DNA of 64,000 bases from Bubalus kerabau. Lineage: Eukaryota > Chordata > Mammalia > Artiodactyla > Bovidae. The notes under the pieces are model-generated. The model was given only the letters and a program-made list of their open reading frames with translations. It did no database searches and had not been told where the DNA came from. The stretch is taken from NCBI RefSeq assembly GCF_029407905.1, contig NC_073641.1, positions 15,483,001-15,547,000 on the forward strand, read 5' to 3'. Both the position numbers and the translations under genes were made by a program. This document shows, piece after piece, positions 1 through 11,284 of this stretch (the first letter of the stretch is position 1; each line of letters opens with the position of its first letter).

Positions 1-24
1 GCCTGCCAATGCAGGAGACCTAAG
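1..24 (+). repeat. Fragment of a tRNA-derived SINE cut by the window edge
   Basis: The first bases (GCCTGCCAATGCAGGAGAC) match the tRNA-like head shared by CHR-type and Bov-tA SINEs, as seen again at 19850 and 44735. Only the head is inside the window, so the family cannot be decided. Confidence 0.45.
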
Positions 25-144
25 GTCTTACTTGCTTTTGAAAGTACTGTGCTACCTATACTTAAATCCTCTTGGGCTTATCTAATATATAATGTGTGAA
101 ATTAGCCTTAGGTTTTCAAACATTACTTTTTAAAATACTGTTTT

Positions 145-283
145 GTCTTTTAAATATTTGTTTATTTGGCTGTACCAGGTCTTAGCTGTGGCATGTGGGA
201 TCTGTTTCGACTAGGGATCGAACCTGGGACCCCCTGCATTGGGAGTGCAGAGTCTTAGCCACTGGACTACCAGGGAAGTTCTG
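145..283 (-). mobile_element. CHR-type tRNA-derived SINE
   Basis: Read on the minus strand, this begins with the typical ACTTCCCTGGTAGTCCAGTGG head and continues through the B-box-like GGTTCGATCCC segment to a degenerate T-rich tail. It is flanked by a perfect 13-bp target-site duplication, AAAATACTGTTTT, at 132-144 and 284-296, so the insertion boundaries are well defined. Confidence 0.85.
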
Positions 284-296
284 AAAATACTGTTTT

Positions 297-865
297 AAGT
301 AACAAACTTCTTTAAAATTTTCTGTAGAAAAGGAAGTGGGAAAATATTGTTAGAACACCTAAAGACTGCCAGGTGCTTTGTGCCCAGTTCATTCACATAC
401 TGAACTCTGACATCCCTCCAAATTAGGTATTATATACACATTTAAATATAAACAAAGGTTACAGGACAAATAAGAGGCAAATCTGAAAGCTCCAAGTGTA
501 ACAGTGTTCCATTTCATCAATGATTCTCAATGAACGTAAGGACACCTTCGGTCCAAAACTGTCAAGGACAGACATAAGAATCACACTTCCAATATTCTTA
601 AGAAAATACTTACAGGCATATGAGTTTGGGAGTCTTTTGCAATAAAACCCGATGGCCTAAGGGTAGAAACAATTCTAAAATTTCAATAGAAATATTCTCT
701 ATCAAAATGGATGATGGGGGAAATGACACAGCAGACGCCAGTCGAATAACCTCACAGTTCACAATGACCCTTCCTTTCTCCAAAAAAAGGCAACCACAAA
801 TCCATAAAATATTACCTTCATGCAATTTAAATAACATGGCCCTTAAGGTGATTCAAAGGCACCAG
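297..865. other. Non-genic stretch without clear features
   Basis: AT-rich sequence. A weak resemblance to an inverted MIR tail (lost TTAGGTATTATA-type core) is seen around 400-500 but is too decayed to call. The open frame starting at 620 runs into the following L1 and has no recognisable domain before it. Confidence 0.4.
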
Positions 866-1190
866 TCTTGTCAACAAATGGTACCAGAACGATCAATCAC
901 ATGCAAAGGAGTGAACCTCAACACAGACCTTAGAACTGTCACAAAAATTAACCCCAAATGGATCACAGGCCTAAATGTAAAATATGAAACTATAAAATTC
1001 CTAGAAGATAACATAGAAGAAAACCTATATGACCACGTTGGGTATGGTGATGATTTTTTTCGAGACAACATCAAAGGCACAATCCATGAAAGAAATAATT
1101 GATAAGGTGGACTTCCTTAAAATTACAAATCTGCTCTGCAAAAGACAATGTGAAGAGAATGAATGACAAGCAAAAGACTGGCAGAAAATA

Positions 1191-1534
1191 GAGCTAATCC
1201 TTCATATTCACAGTTTCTGTACTCTGAGATTCAACCAACCTTGGATATTTGAAAAAAGAAAAGTCCAGAAAATCTCAAAAAGCAAAACCTGAATTTGCCA
1301 CAGGTTGGCAACAATTTATATAACATTTACATTGTACTTACAACTATTTACACAGTTTCTACATTGTCTTAGGCATTATAAGTAACCCAAGATGATTTAA
1401 AGTATACAGGGAGGATATGCCATGGTTACATGCAAATACTGTGCTATTTTACATAAGCGACCTTCACATTTTGGTACCTTGGGGCAAGGGAGGGTTCTGA
1501 AACCAAGCCACAGCATATGTGAGTGGGAGGACTG
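1191..1534 (+). mobile_element. Tigger-type (TcMar) non-autonomous DNA transposon
   Basis: This matches the consensus I remember of a short Tigger-derived element: GATTCAACCAACC near 1231, AAGCAAAACCTGAATTTGCC near 1281, ATGATTTAAAGTATAC near 1391. It has no coding capacity. It sits precisely between TA dinucleotides (1189-1190 and 1535-1536) inside L1, as expected for Tc1/mariner-type integration. The subfamily is not certain. Confidence 0.75.
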
Positions 1535-2336
1535 TACTTGCAAAAGACACCTGATAAAGGATTGTCATCCAAAATACACAAAGAACTCTGAAAATCAAAC
1601 AGAGAAAACAAACAACCCGATTAAAAATTGCCAAAGATCCTAACACTCTCACATCACCAAAGAAGATATACAGATGAAAAATAAGCCTATGAAAAGATGC
1701 TCCACATCATAAGTCATCACGGAAATGCAAATTAAAATGAGAAACCACTGTAAGCCTATTTAGAATAGCCAAAATGTGCAACGCTGACAATACCAAATGC
1801 TGGTGAGGATGTGAAACTCTCATTCAATACTGGTGGAAATGAAAAACAGTACAGCCATTGTGGAAGACAGTGTGGCAGTTTCTTATGAAACTTAACATAC
1901 TCTTACCATACAGTGCAGCAATCATGCTCTTTGGTATTTATCCAAAGGTACTGGAATCTTATGACCACAAAGAAAAAAAAAACCTGCACACAGACGCTTA
2001 TAGCAGCTTTCTTCATAACTGCCACCACTTGAAAGCAACCAAGATGTCCTTCAACAGGTGAATGGTACACAAAGACAATGGATTATTCAGAGGTTAAGAA
2101 GAAATGTGCTATCAAGTCATGGAGGAACCTTAAGAGGTATACTGCAAAGAACTCTGAAAAGACCATACACATACATGTGATTCCAAACACATGATATTTC
2201 AGAAAAGGGAAAACTACAGAGACAGTGAAGAGATTAGAGGTTTCCAAGGATGGGGCATGGGAGAAGGATGAAAAGGCAGAACACAGAGGATTTTAAGGGC
2301 AGTGAAACTACTCTGCATAGTACCATACTGATGAAT

Positions 2337-2348
2337 ATATGCCATTAT
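2337..2348. repeat. Target-site duplication of Bov-A2 (left copy)
   Basis: ATATGCCATTAT occurs here and again, perfectly, at 2624-2635, bracketing the Bov-A2 insertion within L1. Confidence 0.9.
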
Positions 2349-2623
2349 GCTGCTGCTGCTGCTAAGTCGCTTCAGTCGTGTCCAACCCTGTGCGACCCCA
2401 TAGACAGCAGCCCACCAGGCTCCCCCGTCCCTGGGATTCTCCAGGCAAGAACACTGGAGTGGGTTGCCATTTCCTTCTCCAATGCATGAAAGTGAAAAGG
2501 GAAAGTGAAGTCGCTCAGTCATGTCCAACTCTTCACGACCCCATGGACTGCAGCCTACCAGGCTCCTCCATCCATGGGATTTTCTATGCAAGAGTACTGG
2601 AGTGGGGTGCCATTGCCTTCTCC
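2349..2623 (-). mobile_element. Bov-A2 dimeric SINE
   Basis: Two A-monomers derived from the BovB 3' end are arranged in tandem. On the plus strand the element opens with the reversed tail (GCTGCTGCTGCTAAGTCGC) and ends with the reversed 5' start (CCATTGCCTTCTCC). It interrupts the L1 of 866-2893 with a perfect 12-bp duplication. Confidence 0.93.
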
Positions 2624-3932
2624 ATATGCCATTATACATCTGACCAAATGCCTAGAATGCACGATACACGGAGAGTGAACTCAAATGTAAATTAAGAACT
2701 GTGGGTGATAATTGTGTGTCATTGTAGGTTCACTAACCATAACAAAGTACCACGCTGGTGGGGGATGGTGATAATAGGGGAGGTTATTCAAGTGTGGGAA
2801 CATGGAGTATATAGGAAATCTCTGCACCTTATGCTTAATTTGGCTGTGAACATAAAGCTGCTCTTAAAAAAAACAGTCTATCTTAAAAAAGAACAACTAG
2901 TCCTGATGTTTTAATTACTATGGAAAAAAGAATGGAAATACATTAACTAGAACAATTACAATCTCCGTCAGTGGTCCTCATTCCAACATGCAACCACTTA
3001 AAGAATACCCAACTCTCAGTTCAGTTCAGTCGCTCAGTCGTGTCCGACTCTTTGCGACCCCATGGACTGCAGCATGCCAGGCCTCCCTGTCCATCACCAA
3101 CTCCTGGAACTTACCCAAACTCATGTCCAGCAAGTTGGTGATGCCATCCAACCATCTCATCCTCTGTTGTCCCCTCCTCCCGCCTTCAATCTTTCTCAGC
3201 ATCAGGGTCTTTTCCAATAAGTCAATTTTTTTGTATCAGGTGGTCAAAGAATTGGGAGTTTCCGCTTCAGCATCAGTCCTTACAATGAATATTCAGGACT
3301 GATTTCCTTTAGGATGGACTGGTTGGGTCTCTTTGCAGTCCAAGGGATTCTCAAGAGTCTTCTCCAACACCACAGTTCAAAAGTATCAATTCTTCGGCGC
3401 TCAGCTTTCTTCACCGTCCAACTCTCACATCCACACATGACTACTGGAAAAACCATAGCCTTGACTAGACGGACCTTTGTTGCAAAAGTAATATCTCTGC
3501 TTTTTAATATTCTGTCTAGGTTGGTCATAGCTTTTCTTCCAAGGAGCACACGCCTTTTCATTTCATGGCTGCAGTCACCATCTGCAGTGATTTTGGAGCC
3601 CCCAAAAATAAAGTCTTTCACTGTTTCCATTGTTTACCCATCTATTTGCAATGAAATGATGGGATCAGATGCCATGATTTTAGTTTTCTGAATGTTGAGT
3701 TTTAAGCCAACTTTTGCTCTCTCCTCTTTTACTTTCATCAACAGGCTCTTTAGTTCTTCCCTTTCTGCCATAAGGGTGGTGTCATCTGCATATCTGAGGT
3801 TATCGCTATTTCTCCCAGCAATTTTTTTTTAACCATAGTGTTTTCTTTTTTAATCAATTTATTTTTTATTGAAGGATAATTGCTTTACAGAATTTTACTG
3901 TTTTCTGTCAAACCTCAAAGTGAATCAGCCAT

Positions 3933-4306
3933 CAGTTCAGTTCAGTTACTCAGTGGTGTCCAGCTCTTTGCGATCCCATGAACCGCAGCACGCCAGGCCT
4001 CCCTGTCAATCACCAACTCTTGTGGTCCACCCAAACCCATGTCCATTGAGTCGGTGACGCCATCCAACCATCTCATCCTCTGTCGTCCCCTTCTCCCCCT
4101 GCCCTCAATCTTTCCCAGCATCAGGGTCTTTTCAAATAAGTCAGCTCTTCACATGAGATGGCCAAAGTACTGGAGTTTCAGCTTCATCAGTCCTTCCAAT
4201 GAACACCCAGGACTGATCTCCTTTAGGATGGACTGGTTGGATCTCCTTGTAGTCCAAGGGACTCTCAAGAGTCTTCTCCAACATCACAGTTCAAAAGCAT
4301 CAATTC
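3933..4306 (-). mobile_element. BovB 3' fragment nested in the L1
   Basis: The reversed BovB 3' end starts after GAATCAGCCAT of the L1 and ends near CATCAATTC. L1 resumes with CCATAAGTATACAT. The copy is strongly 5'-truncated and codes for nothing intact. The duplication is short (about CCAT), so the exact edges are less certain. Confidence 0.82.
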
Positions 4307-5100
4307 CCATAAGTATACATATATTCCCCTCCCTTTTGAAACTCCCTCCCACCTCCCTCCGCATCTCACCTCTCCAGGTTGAAACTCAGCCCCTGTTTTA
4401 GTTTCCTGAGCCTTACAGCAAATTCCCATTGGCTATCTATTTTACATATAGTAATGTAAGTTTCTATGTTACTCTTTCCATACATCTCACCCTCTCCTCC
4501 TCTCTCCCCATGTCCATAAGAGTATTCTCTGTTTCTCCATTGCTGCCCTGTAAGTAAATTCTTCAGGATGAGTTTTCTAGATTCTGTATATATGTATTAG
4601 AATATGGTATTTATCTTTCTCTTTCTGACTCACTTCACTCTAACAGGTTCTAGGTTCATCCACCTCATTACAACTGACTCAAATGTGTTCCTTTTTATGG
4701 CTGAGTGATATTCCATTGTGTATATTTCCCACAACTTTTTTATCCATTCATCTGTCGATGGACGTCTAGGTTGCTTCCATGTTCTAGCTATTGTAAATAG
4801 TGCTGCAATGAACAATGGGATACATGTATCTCTTTCAATTTTGGTTTCCTCAGGGTATATGCCTAGGAGTGGGATTGCTGGGTCATATGGTGGTTTTATT
4901 TCTAGTTTTTTAAGGAATTTCCATACTGTCTTCCATAGTGGCTATATCAATTTAGATTCCCACCAACAGTGCAAGAGTGTTCCCTTTTCTCCACACCCTT
5001 TCCAGCATTTATTCTTTGTAGACTTTTTAATGAGGGCCATTCTGACTGATGTGAGGTGTTATCTCATTGTAGTTTTGATTTGCATTTCTCTAATAATGAG

Positions 5101-5714
5101 TGGAAACAGTGTCAGACTTTATTTTTGGGGGCTCCAAAATCACTGCAGATGGTGACTGCAGCCATGAAATTAAAAGACACTTACTCCTTGGAAGGAAAGT
5201 TATGACCAACCTAGATAGCATATTCAAAAGAAGAGACATTACTTTGCCAACAAAGGTCCGTCTAGTCAAGGCTATGGTTTTTCCAGTGGTCATGTATGGA
5301 TGTGAGAGTTGGACTGTGAAGAAAGCTGAGCACCAAAGAATTGATGCTTTTGAACTGTGATGCTGGAAAAGACTCGAGTCCCTTGGACTGCAAGGAGATC
5401 CAACCAGTCCATCCTAAAGGAGATCAGTCCTGTGTGTTCATTGGAAGACTGATGCTAAAGCTGAAACTCCAATATTTTGGCCACCTCATGCGAAGAGCCA
5501 ACTCATTGGAAAAGACCCTGATGCTGGGAGGGATTGGGGGCAGGAGGAGAAGGGGACGACAGAGGATGAGATGGCTGGATGGCATCACCGACTTGATGGA
5601 CATGAGTTTGAGTGAACTCCGGGAGTTGGTGATGGACAGGGAGGCGTGGCATGCTGCGATTCACTGGGTCACAAAGAGTCAGATATGACTGAGCAACTAA
5701 ACTGAACTGAACTG
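5101..5714 (+). mobile_element. BovB 3' fragment nested in the L1, opposite orientation
   Basis: Plus-strand BovB from the segment GTGTCAGACTTTATTTTTGG to the 3' end AACTGAACTGAACTGA. It is flanked by a 9-bp duplication AATAATGAG (5092-5100 and 5715-5723). It encodes a C-terminal fragment of the BovB protein with an open frame of about 115 codons, but no catalytic motif. Confidence 0.92.
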
Positions 5715-6007
5715 AATAATGAGCGATGTATCCCAGCAATCTTGATTCCAGCTTGTGCTTCATCCAGCCCAGCATTTCACATGAGGTACTCCACATATAA
5801 GTTAAATAAGTGGGTGACAACATATAGCCTTGACTTACACCTTTCCTGATTTGGAAACAGTCTGTTGTTCCACATCCAGTTCTAACTGTTGCTTCTTGAC
5901 CTGCATACAGATTTCTCAGGAAGCAGGTCAGGTGGTCCCATCTCTTTAAGAATGTTCCACACTTTGTTGTGATCCACAATCAAAGGCTTTAGTGTAGTCA
6001 ATAAAGC

Positions 6008-6926
6008 CATCATAGTAATACCACCTGACTCTAAATCACCTCTTTCAACTACCTGAGAAATTTGTCCCTTTTTTAAAGACAACTCAAACAAACAAGACAC
6101 CATGCTGCCCCAAATCTGACATTCCCTGAGACTATAAGGATTTTTTTTTTTTTTCCCAGTGGACACGTGATTGTTTATACTCAAGAATCTTGAAAATCCG
6201 TTAGTCAAAATCATCTGTAGCATACTGTTTGGTATTTTAGTGGTTTCAGTAAAGCACCTGCATTAGATGCCAATAACAGCTCTATACCTGCCTCCTGAGG
6301 AAACGACAAGCTTTATAATAGCAAGTACCCCTTGTAAAAGAAGGAATACCGGCCAGTCAGATATAAATGCTTACCAACTTTCTTAATCTGACAATAAACA
6401 TACCACTTTCTCAATGATTTCGGAAGCTAAATAAATAAGAATATAGAATTCTGATATGCCATTCATTAGAAAGAAAAATCCTGAAATTGTCTGCTACTCA
6501 ACCAGCAAAACTACAAATTAGAACAATGATGGTTAAGAAGAGTATAAAAATACTGTCTGCACCTATGTATATTTTGACCTTATCAAATAAGAGTAGCAAA
6601 AATATATGTATGTATAAATACATATGTATGTATATGCTTTGTGTGTTTGTGTACATATGCACACATAAAATCTTGAAGCACATTAGCCCACTCTCATATA
6701 TGATCCATCTGTACTAAAATTTTTTGGTATATCATCCTATTTTTATTAAAATATATATATTAATAAAAAAGTCTGAGAGTTACAGAATATGTGCTATTAA
6801 ATTACTGTCAACAATACTGTCCAGTCATTGCTCAATAGCTCTTACTCAAGAGATCTCACATTTTAGAAATCATTTAGAATTTAATGCAAAGAAAATCTCC
6901 CAATCCTTTGGATAATTTGTGATGTG
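6008..6926. other. Unassigned AT-rich sequence
   Basis: No gene, RNA or confident repeat is seen. A short purine/pyrimidine-alternating TATG/TATA run lies at about 6600-6660, and a T-run at 6140-6154. Confidence 0.4.
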
Positions 6927-8248
6927 TTGGGTTGTGATAGGCTGGCCAAAAGTTGCCTTTGGTTTTTTCCCATAAGATGGCTCTCGTAGGGCTTAGTTGT
7001 CTAAAACTTCATTCAAAACAACTTTGTTAAGACTGTATTGTGACAGCTGTCACAGCAGTGTACTTTTTTTTAAAAAACTTATCAACTTGGTGAATTTTTG
7101 TATAGCCATTTTAATATTGAAGATGGAATGGGAAAAAGCAACATTTCAGCATATTATGCTTTATTATTTCAAGAAAGGTAAAAACACAAGTGAAATGCAA
7201 AAAAAAAAAAAAAAAAGATTTGTGAAATGTATGGAGAAGGTGCTGTTACTGACTATACAAGTCACAAGTGTTTTGCCAAATTTCTTGGGAGATTTCTCAC
7301 TGGACAATTCTCCATGGTTGGGTAGGCGAGCTGAAGTTAACAGTGATCAAATTGAGAGATTAACTGAGAACAATCAACGTTATACCATGCAGGGAGATAG
7401 CCAACACACTCAAAATATCCATATCAAGCACTGAAAATCATTTGCACCAGCTTGATTATGTTACTCACTTTGATGGTTGGGTTCCATGTAAGTGAAGTGA
7501 AAAAGACCTTCTTGACTGTGTTTCCACATGCGATTCTCTTTTGACTGTGTTTCCACATGCGATTCTCTAGTGAAACGTAATAAAAACTCTCCATTTAAAA
7601 AAAAAAAAACAAACCGTGATGGATGATGAAAAGTGGGCACAATAATGTGGACTGCAAAAGATCATGGGACAAGTGAAATGAACCACCAACAACCACACCA
7701 AAGGACAGTTTTCATTCAAAGATGATGATGTATAGTGGGATTGGAAGGGAGTCCTTTATTATGAGTTCCTTCTAGAAAACCAATTAAGTCCAACAAGTAC
7801 TGCTTTCAATTAGATCAACTGAAGGCAGTATGTGATGAAAGCGTCCAGGAGTAGTCAACAGAAAACACATAATATTCCATCACGACACTGCAAGACCTTT
7901 GATTTGACAACCAGGCAAAAACTGTTACACCTTGGCTGGAAGTTCTGATTCATCCGCCATATTCACCAGACATTGCACCTTCAGATATGCATTTACTTTG
8001 GTCTTTATAAAATTCTCTTAATGGAATAAATTTCAATTCCCAGAGGACTCTAAAATTTGACACCTGGAAGAGTTCTTTGCTCAAAATGATAAAAAGTTTT
8101 GGGAAGAAGGAATTATAAAGTTGCCTGAAAAATGGCAGAATGTAGAACAAAATGCTGAATATATTATTCAATAAAGTTCTTGATGAAAATGAACAATGTG
8201 TCTTTTATTTACACTTAAAACACCAAAAGAGTTTTTTTGCCAATCCAA
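6927..8248 (+). mobile_element. Mariner DNA transposon, nearly full length, transposase decayed
   Basis: The left terminal repeat begins TTGGGTTG and the right end is GCCAATCCAA followed by TA, the expected target dinucleotide. Between them lies a mariner transposase gene broken by indels and an A-run at 7200-7216. All three positions of the DD34D catalytic triad are recognisable: the DEKW motif near 7625, the HxDxAR motif near 7880, and HPPYSPDIAPSD near 7953. A 29-bp tandem duplication at 7512-7569 shifts the frame. This corresponds to the known ruminant mariner family (BTMAR-type, from memory). The element cannot make an active enzyme. Confidence 0.9.
7512..7569. repeat. 29-bp tandem duplication inside the mariner
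   Basis: The unit beginning TTGACTGTGTTTCCACATGC is present at 7512-7540 and 7541-7569, identical except for the last base. Twenty-nine is not a multiple of three, so the duplication breaks the transposase frame. Confidence 0.95.
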
Positions 8249-9555
8249 TATTTATTTAGGATAATGAGAACCTTGGCTCCCAGGAAGCTTAGCTAAATCT
8301 GATGTTCTGTCACAGCTAAACTACCTAAAAGTTATATAAGGTATATAATAACTCACTCCTTTCTTTGTATCTGATTTTTTTATTTCTATTAACTAGTATT
8401 CACATCCTATTAAAAGTCACCTCAAATCTTATTTTTAAGAACAAACAGTAAAAAAAGAAAAAAGAAAATAAAGGGACAGACAGGGATCTTAATAAATAAT
8501 TATATCATACAGTGAAAAAAATAAAAGAAAAAATGTTAAGGCTGCCTTTGAATTATCATTTGACAAGATCCCCAAACAGATCCACAAAATGCTAGAAAGT
8601 CACAAAGAAAACTAACGGCCTACGTACAGAAGCTGATGACATAACAATCAGGCCAAAGAATGCCTATGTGCCTCAGCTCACTTGTTTACCAGATCAAAGG
8701 CAGGGCTACTTACAGACTAGGAAAGTAGGACCTCAAATATCTGTTCTTTGTCCTCTCCTGAGCTTACAACAGTTCTTATTCTTAGCACAAAGTAGATGCT
8801 CATGTGTGTAGTTATATCTAATATCTGAAGCTAGAAGAAAATATAATCTAGACTTTATATTATCGACCAAAAATCTACCTCAAATTCTTGCTCCTACGTG
8901 GTGAGCAGACTCTATAGGATAAGCAGTATAGTGCAAACAAAAACTGTATGCCGTAAAGTGATACACTGGAACCTTTTCACCTTGTATACAATTCAAAGAA
9001 TAAACACTCTATTCTGAAGAAAGGGCTCAATACTATTTTATAATCCAATGCATGGCATAAGACAGTAACTTAAAAAGTGGAACTTTGTCTTTTTAAAGTA
9101 TGATGAGTAGGGCTAAATTAATTTATCAAGTATATGCTGAGAATCTATTATGTCTTAAATACTATGCTATGAAAATAACAGATGGAAACACTATAAAATC
9201 CAATCAGTGATACACTACATCAGAGTCACATAAAAGAAAATTACACAATCATTAAAATGGTGTCTTTTTATGCAGAAATGGAAAACTCATAATTAAAAGA
9301 GAACAAAGTTAGGAACAATTTTTTTTTAAATGGAAAGTATAACATATACACAGGCTTAAGAACAGACTAGAAACACACACATAAAAATATTAGCAGTAAT
9401 TATCTTTGCGGTGAAACTGCATGCGATTTTTATTATCTATTTCATACCTCTCCTGATGTCACACACATATATTCCCAAGCAATTCAAGAGAGGAAGAATA
9501 CAGCCTTTTCAAGAGATGGTGCTATAGCAGTTAGACACCAAGAGGCCAAAAAAAT
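8249..9555. other. Unassigned non-coding sequence
   Basis: AT-rich with several A-runs (8450-8470, 8515-8530). No open frame, RNA gene or confident repeat was recognised. Confidence 0.4.
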
Positions 9556-11125
9556 ATCCTTGATTTAAATCTCATACCTTATAAAAAAAAAAAAAAAACT
9601 GAGTCAAAATGGATTACAGATTTAAATGTAAAATGATAAACCTTTCAGAAAAACACATGAGAAATTTTTCGGAATATAAGGATAGGCAAAGTGTATTAAG
9701 CACAAACTATAAAGAGTGATAAATTGGACCTCGTGAAACTAAAACCTGCTCTGCAAAAGGCTTGGTTATAAAAAAAAAAAAGAAAAGACAAGCTATAGAA
9801 AGGGGGAAAAAAAATTTGCAAACCACATATTAAGAAAGGATCAGTTCTAGAATTATAAAGAACTCTCAAAATTCAACAGTAAAAAAAAAAACCCAATTAG
9901 TAAGTGGACAAAAATCATGGACACTGCACTGAAGACATACACAGATGATGAATAATCACAGAGAAGATATTCAACATCATTTGCTATTAGGCTAAAAGTA
10001 AGATATGATGAGATACCACTATGTACCAAAAAAGAATGGCTAAGACAAAAATAGTAAGAAAGGAAGAAATAGTAACACCATCAAATACTGGTTTTAAAAA
10101 AAGTGGAAAAAAACTGGATCTCTCATACACTGCTGGTGAGAATAATGCAAACCAGTATGGCCACCCTGGAAAACACGCTGACAGCTTCTTATAAAATTAA
10201 AACAACACATTAATCACACGTTTTGACATTTATCCCAGAAAAATGAGAACTTACCTTCACAGAAAAAACCATACACGAATACTCATAGCAACTTTATTCA
10301 TAATAGCCCAAAACTGGAAACAACCTAGATGTCCTTCGACATGAAATGGTTAAACAAACTGGTAGTGCTTTCAAACTGTGGTGCTGAAGAAGACTCTTGA
10401 GAGTCTTCTCTCAAGAGAGGGAGAAGGACGCAAGGACATCAAACCAGTCAATCCTGAAGGAAATCAACCCTGAATATTCACTGGAAGGACAGATGCTGAA
10501 GCTTCAATACTTTGGCCACCTGATGCAAAGAACCCACTCACTGGAAAAGACACTGATGCTGAGAAAGACTGAGGACAGGAGGAGAAAGGGATGACACAGG
10601 ATGAGATGGTTGGACGGCATCACTGACTCAATGACACGAGTTTGAACCAACTCTGGGAGACAGTGAAGGACAAGGAAGCCTGGCGTGCTACAGTCCATGG
10701 GGTCACAAAGAATTTTACAAGACTGAACTGATCAACAACAGGGCATCCATACTGTGGAATACCACTCAGCAATAAAAATCAATGAGTTGTTGCTATAAGC
10801 AACAAGTCTGATGAATTCTCCAGGGAATTAGGCAATCAGCCAATCCCAAAAGTTATATATGATTCCACTTACACAGTTTTGAAAAGACAAAAATGGAGGG
10901 AGAGGAATGGGAGGAGGAAGTCACAGTAATAATAAAAGGGTGACAACAACAGGGATTCCTGTGACAATGGATCTATTTTGTATCCTATCAATTTCAAAAT
11001 CCTAGTTGTGATACTATAGTTATAAATTCTTGAAGATACTGCCTCAAGGGGAAAATCTCACTATATTATTTTGTAAAACTGCAGGTGAATTTACAATTAT
11101 TTCAAAATAAAAGGCTTAATTCAAA
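9556..11125 (+). mobile_element. L1 LINE, ORF2 end and 3' UTR, with nested BovB
   Basis: L1 ORF2 C-terminal sequence (GTCAAAATGGATTACAGATT near 9604, CTGCTCTGCAAAAGGC near 9747, AACTTTATTCATAATAGCCC near 10290) continues into a 3' UTR ending in an A-rich stretch near 11125. Frames are broken by A-run expansions. A plus-strand BovB fragment at 10365-10732 interrupts it. Confidence 0.78.
10365..10732 (+). mobile_element. Diverged BovB 3' fragment
   Basis: This follows BovB from the segment encoding FELWCWRR (near 10365) to the 3' end GACTGAACTGA. It shows more substitutions and indels than the other copies, including a local duplication of the AGAGTCTTCTCTC type near 10400. Degenerate duplications AACAAACTGG / AACAACAGGG flank it within L1. 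Confidence 0.8.
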
Positions 11126-11284
11126 GAGAAACCTGAAATGCAGTATCTATAAACTAGGGGAAGAGAGAAGAACGTTAGCATTTTTACTTTGATTTTAAAA
11201 AGAAACAATTTAGTTAAGCAAACCAAAATATCCAAAAATAAATAGAAAACAATACAAAACAGTCCATATTATTTAAGCTAAACC

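Larger units (their letters stand above)
866..2893 (+). mobile_element. Old L1 LINE, ORF2 3' part plus 3' UTR, interrupted twice
   Basis: From 866 the sequence follows the L1 ORF2 C-terminal coding region (the segment before and after GATAACATAGAAGAAAAC near 1005), then the 'one-by-one' region near 1660-2090 and the 3' UTR to an A-rich end near 2893. It is 5'-truncated, full of stops and frameshifts, and therefore dead. A Tigger-type element (1191-1534) and a Bov-A2 SINE (2349-2623) are inserted into it. L1 matches resume in register on the far side of both. Confidence 0.8.
3823..5730 (-). mobile_element. L1 LINE 3' end, inserted in BovB and itself carrying two BovB insertions
   Basis: The T-run at 3823-3830 is the reversed poly(A). 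Typical L1 3' UTR and ORF2 end sequence follows (TTTATTTTTTATTGAAGGATAA near 3858, ATTCCATTGTGTATATTTCC near 4712, TGCAATGAACAATGGGATAC near 4805). L1 segments are 3823-3932, 4307-5100 and 5715-5730, and all join in register once the two BovB copies are removed. It is 5'-truncated at 5730. Confidence 0.9.
3017..6007 (-). mobile_element. BovB LINE (outer element of a nested cluster)
   Basis: On the minus strand this copy runs from the reverse-transcriptase region (near 6007) to the 3' end at 3017, whose reversed tail reads CAGTTCAGTTCAGTCGCTC. It is split in two parts, 5741-6007 and 3017-3822, because a minus-strand L1 is inserted with the duplication TCCCAGCAAT (3813-3822 and 5731-5740). BovB is an RTE-clade LINE encoding an APE endonuclease and a reverse transcriptase. 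Here only the 3' half survives, with stops. Confidence 0.92.
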
